64,000 nt of DNA, taken from NCBI GenBank assembly GCA_927443345.1, contig CAKMKJ010000005.1, positions 1 to 64,000 of the forward strand. Reading direction: 5' to 3'. The notes under the pieces were generated by a model that was not told the origin of the DNA, made no database searches, and worked only from the letters and a program-made list of their open reading frames with translations. A program made the translations under genes and the position numbers. Every line of letters starts with the position of its first letter. The stretch's first letter is position 1. This document shows positions 7,327-15,560 of this stretch, one piece after another. Source of the stretch: an uncultured Anaerolineaceae bacterium (lineage in GTDB: Bacteria; Chloroflexota; Anaerolineae; Anaerolineales; Anaerolineaceae).

Positions 7327-8445
7327 TCAATCCAAAAAGTTATGTCCATCAAATAAACTTATGAAAGCTTCTACCACTGCCGGATCATACATAATTCCGG
7401 AATTTTGTTTTATTTCTGAGAGTGCTTCTTCATGGTTGCGAGGCGCTTTGTATACTCTTCCCTCGGTCATAGCTGAATATGAATCTACAACTGCGATAAT
7501 TTTAGCGCCCATCGGAATCTGATCGCTCATCAGTGCGTGGGGGTAACCTTCACCATCCACGCGTTCATGATGCGATAGAATGATGGAAGCAATATTTTCG
7601 AGTCCGCTCAAACCCTTTACGATATGTGCGCCTAATTCTGAGTGAGATTTCATTACTTCCCATTCATGCGCATCTAGCGGACCAGGTTTATGCAGAATTG
7701 AATCTTCGATGCCAATCTTGCCTATGTCGTGCAACAAAGCCGCCCAACACAATTCACGGGTTTCACGGGCTGAAAAATTGAAGTGCCTTGCGATTTGTTC
7801 AGAAAATGAAGCCAACCGTTTACTATGAGCACCACTATATGGGTCTCTGGTTTCGAGCGTTTTTGACAGCGCCAAAACCACCTCAATCGAAGAATTCTCC
7901 AATTGCTCATTGAGCTGCTTGCGATGGAGGGCGTTACCCAATTGATCCGCGATCAAGTCAACCAAATAAAAGGTATCCTGTGGAAAGGCATCAAGTTCAG
8001 AAGAATTGGTTTTCGCTAAAACGAGAGTGCCGACCTGCGATTGTTCAACACACAGGGGAATAATCCAATGGCAATCACGGATTTTCAAGCCCAATAATTC
8101 TCTGGCCTTACTATCCAAAACCTGTTCAAGTGACGAAGGTCTTTGAGCTTCTGTTGAACTGGAAACGAGCTGAAAAATATTCTCAACGACATCTTCTGAT
8201 TCAGGCCACTTACTCTTGAAATGATAATGTCCATCTGATGACAATATAAAGATGCGACAGTAGTCAACATGCAGCATATCGCGGATATACGCAGTTGCTC
8301 TGTCAATCAAGGTCTCAATAGTCTCAATGCCAACCAAAAAATGACTCAATCTTGACAGACCGGTCAATTTTTCGGTTGTTCTGGTGACTGCACCAGAACC
8401 CCTTGTTTTATAAGGATAGCTGTAGTTTTCGATGTAATGCGTCAT
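7327..8445 (-). CDS. GAF domain / HD-GYP domain protein (probable c-di-GMP phosphodiesterase)
   Basis: A 372-residue cytoplasmic protein. An N-terminal GAF-like sensor domain covers about residues 35-175. The C-terminal HD-GYP domain (about 185-365) has the metal-binding LLHDIGKIG, the diagnostic HHERVDGEGYP and the D-SYSAMT-R-Y block, so all key residues for hydrolysis of cyclic di-GMP are present. It is the last gene of a minus-strand unit with the NHLP-like protein, DUF5317 and the 38-residue peptide, lying 61 bases after the NHLP-like stop. That context suggests its GAF domain could read a signal produced or sensed by the upstream genes. The enzymatic role is well supported by family; the signal is unknown. 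Confidence 0.92.
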   Translation of the reverse strand: MTHYIENYSYPYKTRGSGAVTRTTEKLTGLSRLSHFLVGIETIETLIDRATAYIRDMLHVDYCRIFILSSDGHYHFKSKWPESEDVVENIFQLVSSSTEAQRPSSLEQVLDSKARELLGLKIRDCHWIIPLCVEQSQVGTLVLAKTNSSELDAFPQDTFYLVDLIADQLGNALHRKQLNEQLENSSIEVVLALSKTLETRDPYSGAHSKRLASFSEQIARHFNFSARETRELCWAALLHDIGKIGIEDSILHKPGPLDAHEWEVMKSHSELGAHIVKGLSGLENIASIILSHHERVDGEGYPHALMSDQIPMGAKIIAVVDSYSAMTEGRVYKAPRNHEEALSEIKQNSGIMYDPAVVEAFISLFDGHNFLD

Positions 8446-8506
8446 GTATACAACCCTGGCATTTTACCAATAGCGATGATTTCAGAATTCTTGAAATCCT
8501 GATAGT

Positions 8507-8797
8507 TCAATCTGCAGCGAGCAACCCCATTTTAGATCGAGGCGGACAGCCATTCATCTGGCGGGCAAACTCAGCCAACGAAGTGGCTTTAATAGCAGAA
8601 ATTCGTTCAGATTCTTCAGTTTCGAGATAGAAAGCTTCTCCACCATAGCCGGTCTTTATTGCCAGACTTGGATTGGAAAGCAGCAACTTGCGAAATCTCT
8701 CATTCACTACAGCAGCAGTCATAATTCGGCTATATTCTCGCTCATTATCAACAACTTTTTCTGACGGCTGCATATAATCAATAAAAATATTACTCAT
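8507..8797 (-). CDS. Small NHLP-clan-like (RiPP leader-like) protein
   Basis: A 96-residue protein with NERFRKLLLSNPSLAI, GYGGEAFYLETEE and SLAEFARQMNG in order across residues 31-83. This is the pattern of small Chloroflexota proteins of the nitrile-hydratase-leader-peptide (NHLP) clan, such as those annotated as Os1348 family, whose relatives serve as leader regions of ribosomally made peptides. The last 14 residues (CPPRSKMGLLAAD region) form a short tail with one cysteine. The start has a strong AAGGAGAG site and overlaps the DUF5317 stop by eight bases. No modification enzyme is nearby, so it may be a signalling or structural protein instead of a true precursor. The family call is from memory of the pattern. 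Confidence 0.6.
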   Translation of the reverse strand: MSNIFIDYMQPSEKVVDNEREYSRIMTAAVVNERFRKLLLSNPSLAIKTGYGGEAFYLETEESERISAIKATSLAEFARQMNGCPPRSKMGLLAAD

Positions 8798-9380
8798 TAA
8801 TTCTCTCCTTCGTTTTTAGCTTTGATTCTCCACCTAACATCCAAAGTAATAAAATCACACCTAACGCAATAAAAGTATCACCCAAGCTAAATGCCACATT
8901 GTAGCCAAGAACATTAGTAATGGTAAATTGATCTGAAAGAAAAGCAAGTTTGGTCAATTCTGGAGAAAGAACAATATCCTTTGAAAAACCAAAACGCTGT
9001 CCGATCATCCAGGTTGTTTCAGAGCCGGGATTCAGCTTATTCACCGTCACCGGGCTAATGGGCATGAAACCGCCGTTTAAAGCGATTACCAAAAAGTTGA
9101 GTAAAAACCCAAAGCTTATAGGCCAGAAAGCGGGTTTATGAATGTTAAGGAGCGAAAAACCAAACAATATGATCAAAGAACTCACCAGCAGGATTGCCAC
9201 CAAATTGTTTGATAGCAGTTCACGCGTCTTCGGGGCGAAGAAAGCAAAATATTGTGGAATAAACGCCACCAGAACCAATACCGGATACTTTAGTTCGAAC
9301 ACCCGATAATTTCTTTTACCTATCCACGCTCTGCATAACCCGGCAATCAACCCTACCAGAACGGCTGCGACGAGAATCAT
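8790..9380 (-). CDS. DUF5317 family integral membrane protein
   Basis: A 196-residue, strongly hydrophobic protein with about five to six membrane segments. It starts MILVAAVLVGLIAGL and has the KYPVLVLVAFIPQYFAFF and NGGFMPISP blocks typical of DUF5317 proteins from Chloroflexota and Clostridia, which have no established function. There is no clear ribosome-binding site; the start is 12 bases after the stop of the 38-residue peptide, so translation is probably coupled. A membrane protein between a secreted-looking peptide and an HD-GYP protein could be a peptide processor, exporter or sensor; this is inference only. Confidence 0.8.
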   Translation of the reverse strand: MILVAAVLVGLIAGLCRAWIGKRNYRVFELKYPVLVLVAFIPQYFAFFAPKTRELLSNNLVAILLVSSLIILFGFSLLNIHKPAFWPISFGFLLNFLVIALNGGFMPISPVTVNKLNPGSETTWMIGQRFGFSKDIVLSPELTKLAFLSDQFTITNVLGYNVAFSLGDTFIALGVILLLWMLGGESKLKTKERINE

Positions 9381-9392
9381 TAAAGTATATGA

Positions 9393-9509
9393 TTAGCCGA
9401 TGGTACCAGTTGCTGAAGGAGCTCCTGCAGCGAGAACGAACATTACAAGGGTGGCGATTAAGATGATAAGGCGAATGTTTTTTGAGATTGACAATGCAAG
9501 TGATTTCAT
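9393..9509 (-). CDS. 38-residue hydrophobic peptide, first gene of DUF5317/HD-GYP unit
   Basis: This ORF is too short for the supplied track. It starts at an ATG (complement of 9507-9509) preceded at seven bases by AAGGAG and ends in TAA at 9393. The product begins MKSLALSISKNIRL, continues with a 16-residue hydrophobic core (IILIATLVMFVLAAG) and ends in a short polar tail APSATGTIG. The layout is like a small signal-peptide-bearing or single-span peptide, for example a secreted pheromone or a membrane-protein partner. Coding is supported by the strong ribosome-binding site, by position 12 bases before DUF5317 which lacks its own site, and by an upstream promoter-like TGTGATAAT. Its function is unknown. 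Confidence 0.7.
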   Translation of the reverse strand: MKSLALSISKNIRLIILIATLVMFVLAAGAPSATGTIG

Positions 9510-9565
9510 GATTAGCTCCTTTTTAGCTGTTTAATGTGAAATGTAAAACAATTATCACAATTACC

Positions 9566-9601
9566 AGGCTTCAAAACAGGCTTCAAAACAGGCTTCAAAA
9601 T
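9566..9601 (-). repeat. Three tandem 12-bp repeats upstream of peptide operon
   Basis: AGGCTTCAAAAC occurs three times head to tail (9566-9577, 9578-9589, 9590-9601, the last with one change). On the minus strand the copies lie 57-92 bases before the peptide start codon, next to a TGTGATAAT that could serve as an extended -10. Direct repeats at roughly one helical turn are the usual target of OmpR/SARP-type winged-helix domains, and the gene immediately upstream encodes a SARP-domain regulator, so these are plausible activator sites. Confidence 0.65.
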
Positions 9602-9693
9602 AAGCAATATTTTGTTTATCATGATCTGAATTTAAAAAATCGATGGTCATAGCCATCGATAACGTCGTCCAACAATAAGAAATCAATTCGGGT

Positions 9694-12600
9694 TTATTGC
9701 ATTAGGTCTTTAAATAACATAGTGGTTTCTGTTGCAGGATCCAAATTAAATTCATTCTTTAGTGCAGCGCAACATTTATCAAAGAGCCGTGCCAGTGAAG
9801 CCCTGTCTCCCAACGCGGAAAATGCTTTCATGCCAATGCGATAGGCTTCTTCAAAACAAGAATCTTCTTCAATCACCCGATTGATATATTGAATAACCAT
9901 TTGAAATTGCCCCGCACTCATTAACAAGTCAGTCAATTTCATAACACTGGCAATATAGGTGCGATGATATTGCTCTCTTTGAATTATTACCCATTCATAA
10001 TCAACTTTTGGTAAATATGGCCCGCGATATTGGTTTAATGCTTGAATATAATGATGAATTTTGCTATCAACATCTACAGATTTTTCTGCTATCGCAAGTT
10101 CTTGTGTGAAATCTTCAGTATCGTAATAATATTCCAATGTGCGGTTAAAACGATAATAATCATCAATAAAACTAATGCTGTCACTGCCCAATGCATGTCT
10201 CAATCGATAAATCGAGTTTTTGAACCGCACCCTTAAAGCTTCTATTGTTGAATCTGGCCAAAAAGCTTCTCCGATTTCCTCTTTGGTAACCCCATCTGAG
10301 TGTTGAAGTATAAAAAAGAACAGATCTCGAACCAACTGAGTTTTCCAGTCTGATAAAGCTACTGAATGATCGCCTATCTTGACCTGACATTTTCCGAAAG
10401 CACGAATCATAATTTTCGGCGTGGAAAATTGAACCGTCTCTGAATGCCGACGGATGGTTTTGCGAATGGGAATTAATGAGGTTTCAATATTACGCAGCTC
10501 AATTATAAGTTCATCAAACTCGACTGAACAAACACCGGATTGGTTGTGTTCTTCAAGCAAATCCAAAACTTCATAACCGATTCTTAATACTGTTGGTTTA
10601 TCGCGTTCAGTAAAACTTGTCTTTATCAATACAATAAAAGTTTGTTCAGCATCTTCAAAATCATGAACAAAAAGATTCATGATGGCCAAATAGATGCGAG
10701 CACGAAGTTCTTCGAGATGAAATCCTTCTTTAGAAAAGTATGCCAACAGTTCCTTCAAACATGAACCCAGGTTTTCAAAATTCTTTTGCAATAAATGAAG
10801 TACACACAACTCTAAATGGCACAGATTAATCTCATATTTCGATCCACCTTTTTGTGCAATTTCTAGAGCCTTATTAATGTTTTTCTCAGATCCAGTCATG
10901 TCACCAGTTAATCTGGCTAAAGCTGCCTCTGACAGCGAAAGAAAAACCTGCAAAGCTTGATCATTAACAGATTCAGACACTGCTCTGGCCAACTCGTATG
11001 CCTTGTACGCTTCAGGCAAAGCACGGATATCGCGATAGAGATCTCCTAAACTGGTAAGTGAAAATCCTTCAAGTCTTGGATTCATCGCTAATCTTGCATG
11101 AGTGATAGCTTTTTCAAACGAAATCGCTGCTTGTTCATACATTCCGCGCAAGTGCTGTACTACCCCGATATTATTCAGTAAATTGGTTTGCCATAGCGAA
11201 TTGTGAGTTGACTGCCAAAAAACAAGGGATTTCTTATATGCATTATCTGCTTCGTCAAACTCACCAAGAGTAAGATGAACAACGCCTAAATCAAGCAAGA
11301 CCTTTGCTGCATCCATCGCCTCCCCTAGTTGATGATATTTTTCCAATGATGCTGTTAGAGATGTTAATGCCTTTTTTAATTCACCAGATTGATAAAATGA
11401 CAACCCGATGGAACGCAATGCCTCGGCATAATGTTTCATAAGCTGTGGGTTGGTGATGCTTATGGATTTTGCTTCTTCTGCATCACTTAAAGCCAGGTCG
11501 TAATTACCAAAAAAACGATGAGCCCAACTCCGACGAATAAGGGTTGCAGTTAAGGCTTCTATATTGTGATTCTCACGAAGTCCGCGAATGGCTTTATCCA
11601 TAATTACCATGCTGTTTTTAATATCGCCACGCAATATTGCGATAGACCCAATAATCGAAAGAAACTCAGGCTGCTCTTCACGCATTGAAATCGGCAAAAA
11701 CTCAAGCCATGTAGACAGTGTCTTTAACCGTCCGCCTAAAATCATAGAAGGAGCAGCAAGCAGAATAAAGTCGGCTAGTTGTTTGGGGCTGCCGATACGC
11801 TTGTAGATTTCACAGGCACGCTCCCACTCTTTGCGCTGCTCATAATATTTGGCTAAACAGAATTCAATTCGTCTGCTCTCTTCTGGCCTTTCAGTACGCA
11901 TCGCGTTTTGCAGAAAATCTCGAAAAAGGTGGTGATAGCGTAAATGCAGGGTCTCATCATCCACTGGTAAAACGAATAAATTCTCTCGTAATAAGTGTTC
12001 GATTCGGTCTTGCCAGTTTTGAGGCGTTATCTCTTGCACCTGAGAAAAAATCTGGTCGCAAAGCACAGCGTCAAATTCTTCAAGCAAGGATGTGCGCTTT
12101 AAGAATAATCTGAACTCATCAGATTGCTGTTCAAGCACTTGTTGTGCCAGATACTCATAAAGCCCAATTGCTGAAACTCTTGCCAGCCTTAATCGGCTGC
12201 TGGTTTCTTTAGGTGAGAGTTGGGCTGTAAATAGTAAGCCGGTAATCCATCCCTCTGTTTGTTCAACCATATCTGCAGCGGTTTTTTCGGTCATACTCTG
12301 ATGGTAGTTTACAGAGAATAACTGTTTGATCTCTTCAGGTAAAAAGGCTAATTCTTCATAGCCTAAGCCGCCTACTTGAGAACGCGCGACTAATAAAGTC
12401 AAATCTGGCAGTGTCAGCAGCGTGCGTGAAGCGATGACAAGGTGACAGTTTTCAGATACTTCGAGGGTTATGCGATTAATAAACTCATCAATGAGTTTGC
12501 TGTCACGCACATAATGGTAATCATCCAAGACAAAAACAAAATGCTCAGTAATATGTTCATAAGCATCATTGATGATGGCAGAAATTACCGGATCAAGATT

Positions 12601-12933
12601 CATGGAATCTTGATTGAAGTTGCTCAATGCTGAAAAAGAAGCTTCACCAAAAGAAGGAAAGCGGTTTGAAATGGAAGTAATAAAATGCGCAATAAACCGC
12701 TGCGGATCAGTATCCAGCGCATCAATGGCAAACCAACAAACCGGCAATTGGGTATGATAAGTAAAATCGATAAGCAACGATGTTTTACCGTAGCCGGCTG
12801 GGGCAGCCACGATCAGCAATTTGAGGTCGAGTATATTTTCAAGTATTGAAAGCAACCTCGGACGGGATAATATCTCAGTTCTCCGTCGAGGTATGATGAT
12901 TTTAGTGCGGACTACAGGAACGGTTAATGTCAT
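9694..12933 (-). CDS. MalT-like STAND ATPase / TPR / SARP-type transcriptional regulator
   Basis: A 1079-residue regulator. The N-terminus (about 1-340) is a MalT-type STAND NTPase: VVRTKIIIPRR start, Walker A APAGYGKTS near residues 57-67 and Walker B FVFVLDDYHYV. The middle (about 370-800) is made of TPR-like helical repeats. The C-terminus is not a LuxR helix-turn-helix but an OmpR-type winged helix (IRAFGKCQVKIGDHSVALSDWKT start) followed by a BTAD domain, as in SARP regulators. It probably oligomerises on binding a ligand and ATP, then binds direct repeats. Its stop lies 184 bases before the 38-residue peptide gene, and three 12-bp repeats lie in that gap, so that operon is its likely target. 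Ligand unknown. Confidence 0.88.
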   Translation of the reverse strand: MTLTVPVVRTKIIIPRRRTEILSRPRLLSILENILDLKLLIVAAPAGYGKTSLLIDFTYHTQLPVCWFAIDALDTDPQRFIAHFITSISNRFPSFGEASFSALSNFNQDSMNLDPVISAIINDAYEHITEHFVFVLDDYHYVRDSKLIDEFINRITLEVSENCHLVIASRTLLTLPDLTLLVARSQVGGLGYEELAFLPEEIKQLFSVNYHQSMTEKTAADMVEQTEGWITGLLFTAQLSPKETSSRLRLARVSAIGLYEYLAQQVLEQQSDEFRLFLKRTSLLEEFDAVLCDQIFSQVQEITPQNWQDRIEHLLRENLFVLPVDDETLHLRYHHLFRDFLQNAMRTERPEESRRIEFCLAKYYEQRKEWERACEIYKRIGSPKQLADFILLAAPSMILGGRLKTLSTWLEFLPISMREEQPEFLSIIGSIAILRGDIKNSMVIMDKAIRGLRENHNIEALTATLIRRSWAHRFFGNYDLALSDAEEAKSISITNPQLMKHYAEALRSIGLSFYQSGELKKALTSLTASLEKYHQLGEAMDAAKVLLDLGVVHLTLGEFDEADNAYKKSLVFWQSTHNSLWQTNLLNNIGVVQHLRGMYEQAAISFEKAITHARLAMNPRLEGFSLTSLGDLYRDIRALPEAYKAYELARAVSESVNDQALQVFLSLSEAALARLTGDMTGSEKNINKALEIAQKGGSKYEINLCHLELCVLHLLQKNFENLGSCLKELLAYFSKEGFHLEELRARIYLAIMNLFVHDFEDAEQTFIVLIKTSFTERDKPTVLRIGYEVLDLLEEHNQSGVCSVEFDELIIELRNIETSLIPIRKTIRRHSETVQFSTPKIMIRAFGKCQVKIGDHSVALSDWKTQLVRDLFFFILQHSDGVTKEEIGEAFWPDSTIEALRVRFKNSIYRLRHALGSDSISFIDDYYRFNRTLEYYYDTEDFTQELAIAEKSVDVDSKIHHYIQALNQYRGPYLPKVDYEWVIIQREQYHRTYIASVMKLTDLLMSAGQFQMVIQYINRVIEEDSCFEEAYRIGMKAFSALGDRASLARLFDKCCAALKNEFNLDPATETTMLFKDLMQ

Positions 12934-13005
12934 TTTAAAAAATTTATAATATCCTGATTAGTATCATTTTACAATTGAATTACTGACAGCGCAATTTAAA
13001 AAAAA

Positions 13006-13023
13006 GAGCCCTTTTCAGGGCTC
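13006..13023 (-). terminator. Terminator after DUF5684 gene
   Basis: GAGCCC and GGGCTC arms form a six-bp stem; on the minus strand it is followed by eight T residues. It lies 20 bases after the DUF5684 stop and isolates that gene from the SARP regulator. Confidence 0.85.
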
Positions 13024-13042
13024 AATTCGAGCATATGCAATA

Positions 13043-13423
13043 TTATTGTGCGGCGACGACTGGTGCCTGATATTGAGCATCACCAAAGGCTAAAATGGGG
13101 ATAAATATAAAGCTTAAGAATAGCAAACCAAACCCAAAGCCTGTGCTTTTGCCAAAAACTTTGGCAAGATCAAAGAGAATCATGATACTGATCACGACAT
13201 TAACCACTGGCACAAACAATAAGAGCAAATACCACCAGGGGCGACCCACAATTTCTAATTGGACCAAGATGTTATAAATGGGAACAATTGCAGCCCATCC
13301 TGGTTTTCCGGCCTTTACGTATATTTTCCACATGCAGAAGAGGTAGAATACACCGACGGCCATATAAAGCAACCAACCCAAAATCCCAATACCTGCACCT
13401 AAAGCACCATAATCTGAATCCAT
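13043..13423 (-). CDS. DUF5684 family small membrane protein
   Basis: A 126-residue protein with three predicted membrane segments (about 12-34, 62-82, 90-112). The block KAGKPGWAAIVPIYN followed by GRPWWYLLLLFVPVVN is the defining pattern of DUF5684, also seen as the N-terminal region of some signal-peptidase-like proteins. No catalytic residues are evident. The ATG has a good GGAGGA site. It is transcribed divergently from the YdcF-like gene across a 99-base gap and has its own terminator. Function unknown. Confidence 0.85.
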   Translation of the reverse strand: MDSDYGALGAGIGILGWLLYMAVGVFYLFCMWKIYVKAGKPGWAAIVPIYNILVQLEIVGRPWWYLLLLFVPVVNVVISIMILFDLAKVFGKSTGFGFGLLFLSFIFIPILAFGDAQYQAPVVAAQ

Positions 13424-13522
13424 TTAATCCTCCAATAAAATAAGATAAACTTAGTTTAGCAAAAATATATTGAATGTCAATACCTTTATTGGAGTAATTT
13501 AGTCCAATTTAGTGAGGAGATT

Positions 13523-14317
13523 ATGTTCATATTTCTTTCCAAGTTTCTGCCCTTATTTATATATCCGCTTGGTATGGCCTGTGTCTTCTTGTTTGTCGCC
13601 ATCCTAGTATGGAAAAAACGGAAATTCTCAAAAATCTTGATCCTTCTGGCTTTCGCGATCCTTTCAATTGGCGGAAACCGTTATCTTGCAAATAGTATGG
13701 CAAGATCACTTGAATGGCAATATGACACTTTAGGTCCCGTCCACGCCGTGGATTTGATAGTCGTTTTGGGAGGTGCTACTGAACCTGAGATGACACCTCG
13801 GCCAATGGCTGAAGTAAATGCTGCCGGTGACAGAATAATATATGCTGCGAAACTTTACCAGGAGCATCCTGAAGCAAGACTCCTCTTGAGCGGTGGAAAT
13901 ATAGAATTTCTTGATCATAGCGACTCTACCCCCGCAAGAGATATGGCTGACCTCTTGAAGCTCATGGGTGTTCCAGAAACCGCAATGATTTTACAAGATC
14001 AATCGCAGAACACCTATGAAGATGCCCTCTATAGCTGTGAAAAGATCAAAGTAGCAGGTTATAAGAACGTATTACTGGTTACCTCCGCCATGCACATGCC
14101 CAGGTCTATGAAACTGTTTGAAAAACAGGGCTGCACGGTTATAGCCGCCCCAACCGATTACACAATTACTGAAATTGCCTGGCAAAAAACATGGCAGCCT
14201 TCTTTTGAAGAATTCATTATTAATCTGGTGCCCTCTTACTCCAACTTGTCGCAGGTCACCAAATCAATGAAAGAATACATAGGCATGTTTACCTACCGTC
14301 TTAAAGGGTGGCTGTAA
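13523..14317 (+). CDS. YdcF/ElyC family membrane-anchored protein (DUF218)
   Basis: A 264-residue protein with two N-terminal membrane segments (about 5-28 and 33-55) and a DUF218 domain. Diagnostic blocks are DLIVVLGGA near residue 78, LLLSGG near residue 121, the ARDMADLL and QNTYEDALYS pair, and LLVTSAMHMPRS near residue 175. Members such as ElyC and SanA influence envelope integrity and peptidoglycan or lipid-carrier metabolism; the biochemical activity is not well defined. The start has GAGGAG five bases upstream and the gene ends at a strong terminator, so it is a single-gene unit. Confidence 0.9.
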   Translation: MFIFLSKFLPLFIYPLGMACVFLFVAILVWKKRKFSKILILLAFAILSIGGNRYLANSMARSLEWQYDTLGPVHAVDLIVVLGGATEPEMTPRPMAEVNAAGDRIIYAAKLYQEHPEARLLLSGGNIEFLDHSDSTPARDMADLLKLMGVPETAMILQDQSQNTYEDALYSCEKIKVAGYKNVLLVTSAMHMPRSMKLFEKQGCTVIAAPTDYTITEIAWQKTWQPSFEEFIINLVPSYSNLSQVTKSMKEYIGMFTYRLKGWL

Positions 14318-14341
14318 TTCTCAATCAAAACTATGATCAAA

Positions 14342-14372
14342 AAAAACAACAGGTCTGGAACCTGTTGTTTTT
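14342..14372. terminator. Terminator between YdcF-like and PhnE genes (convergent)
   Basis: AAAAACAACAGGT pairs with ACCTGTTGTTTTT across a five-base loop. A-runs and T-runs on the two sides allow it to work for both the YdcF-like gene and the minus-strand phosphonate transporter operon. Confidence 0.9.
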
Positions 14373-14413
14373 AAATTTTAAGATTCTGCCATTAAGTTTT
14401 CTAAATTTACAAC

Positions 14414-15559
14414 CTAAACCAAACTCTTTCGAATCTCTGAGCTCAAGAAATCTAATGCCCAGACCACCAGGATGATGGCTAGTAACGCCGTGCCTGCTTG
14501 AGAATATTGCAAAGTGTTGATGCGTTGTGAGAGTAAGTAACCAATTCCACCACCTCCGACAAAACCGATAATGGTCGAAATACGCACATTGATATCCCAG
14601 TGATAAATTGTAAATGACAAGAAATCAGGAATAATTTGCGGAACAACAGCGTACATGACTACTTGAACCCGGTTTGCACCTGTGGCGGTAATCGCTTCGA
14701 TGGGGCCGGTATCAATACTCTCAACCGCTTCAGAAAACATTTTTCCTAACGAGGCAGCAGTGGTTACCGATAAAGCAATTACGCCTGCAAAAGGGCTGCC
14801 AAAGCCGACGATCATGGCAAAAATGGTGGCCAATACCAAAGGTTCATAAGAACGAATGATATTCAAGAAAGCCCTGACTAAATAATAAACGACTGTGCCT
14901 AACTTGCCTTTGCGAGTAATATTTGAAGCTGCCAAAAAACTAAGCGGAATGGCAATTATTGTACCGATGGTTGTGGCAATTAATGCCATAAAAATCGTTA
15001 CAAACATGGCATTAATGACATCTTTTAAGGTTTTTGCAACCACCAATTTACCATTTGGCAATGTTACTTCGAAAGAAATCTGAGCCGCTTTTCCATCAAT
15101 CGCTGAGGTGATCGGCCGAATTTCCAACGGCATGTTTATTTCACCATCATCATCAGTCTTAATATTTTTGATGCTTAATAATCCGCCATCTGGAAGAATC
15201 CAACGAAGAGAAATTTCAGCATTTTGGGGTAAGTCGAATCCACGCAGATTAATCACATCTTTTGGTGATCCGCAAGGAGGATCAAGGACGATTCGAGACC
15301 CGGAATCGGCGGAAGTTGGAACTGGAACGCTGTCACATGGAACAGGCACAACCTGTGACACAGTTACTTTTTCTGACTCACGATCAAAAAAAACAGGTCT
15401 TAGCAACTGACCCATAATTGATTCAGCCTTGGGGAATGAGGATACCAATTTCACTAAATCAGGTTCAGTCACACGAATGCTCAAAATAATTAACACAACC
15501 AGAACAAGTGTAATCAATAATTTTCGAAGTGCTTTAAGGAATGGTATATATCTCTGCAT
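14414..15559 (-). CDS. phnE: Phosphonate-type ABC transporter permease PhnE (second copy)
   Basis: A permease of about 381 residues, longer than the usual 260-280 of PhnE. After one N-terminal membrane segment there is an extracytoplasmic region of about 130 residues with CGSPKDVINLRGFDLP followed by a W near residue 125, resembling an IPT/TIG-like beta domain. The normal permease core follows, with the coupling EAA motif EAITATGANRVQVVMYAVVPQ and the terminal FVGGGGIGYLLSQ block. The ATG at 15559 is chosen because it directly follows the upstream stop (TAATATG); the longer ORF needs a GTG inside the neighbour. It forms a heterodimeric channel with the other PhnE-like protein. Confidence 0.9.
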   Translation of the reverse strand: MQRYIPFLKALRKLLITLVLVVLIILSIRVTEPDLVKLVSSFPKAESIMGQLLRPVFFDRESEKVTVSQVVPVPCDSVPVPTSADSGSRIVLDPPCGSPKDVINLRGFDLPQNAEISLRWILPDGGLLSIKNIKTDDDGEINMPLEIRPITSAIDGKAAQISFEVTLPNGKLVVAKTLKDVINAMFVTIFMALIATTIGTIIAIPLSFLAASNITRKGKLGTVVYYLVRAFLNIIRSYEPLVLATIFAMIVGFGSPFAGVIALSVTTAASLGKMFSEAVESIDTGPIEAITATGANRVQVVMYAVVPQIIPDFLSFTIYHWDINVRISTIIGFVGGGGIGYLLSQRINTLQYSQAGTALLAIILVVWALDFLSSEIRKSLV

Positions 15560-15560
15560 A

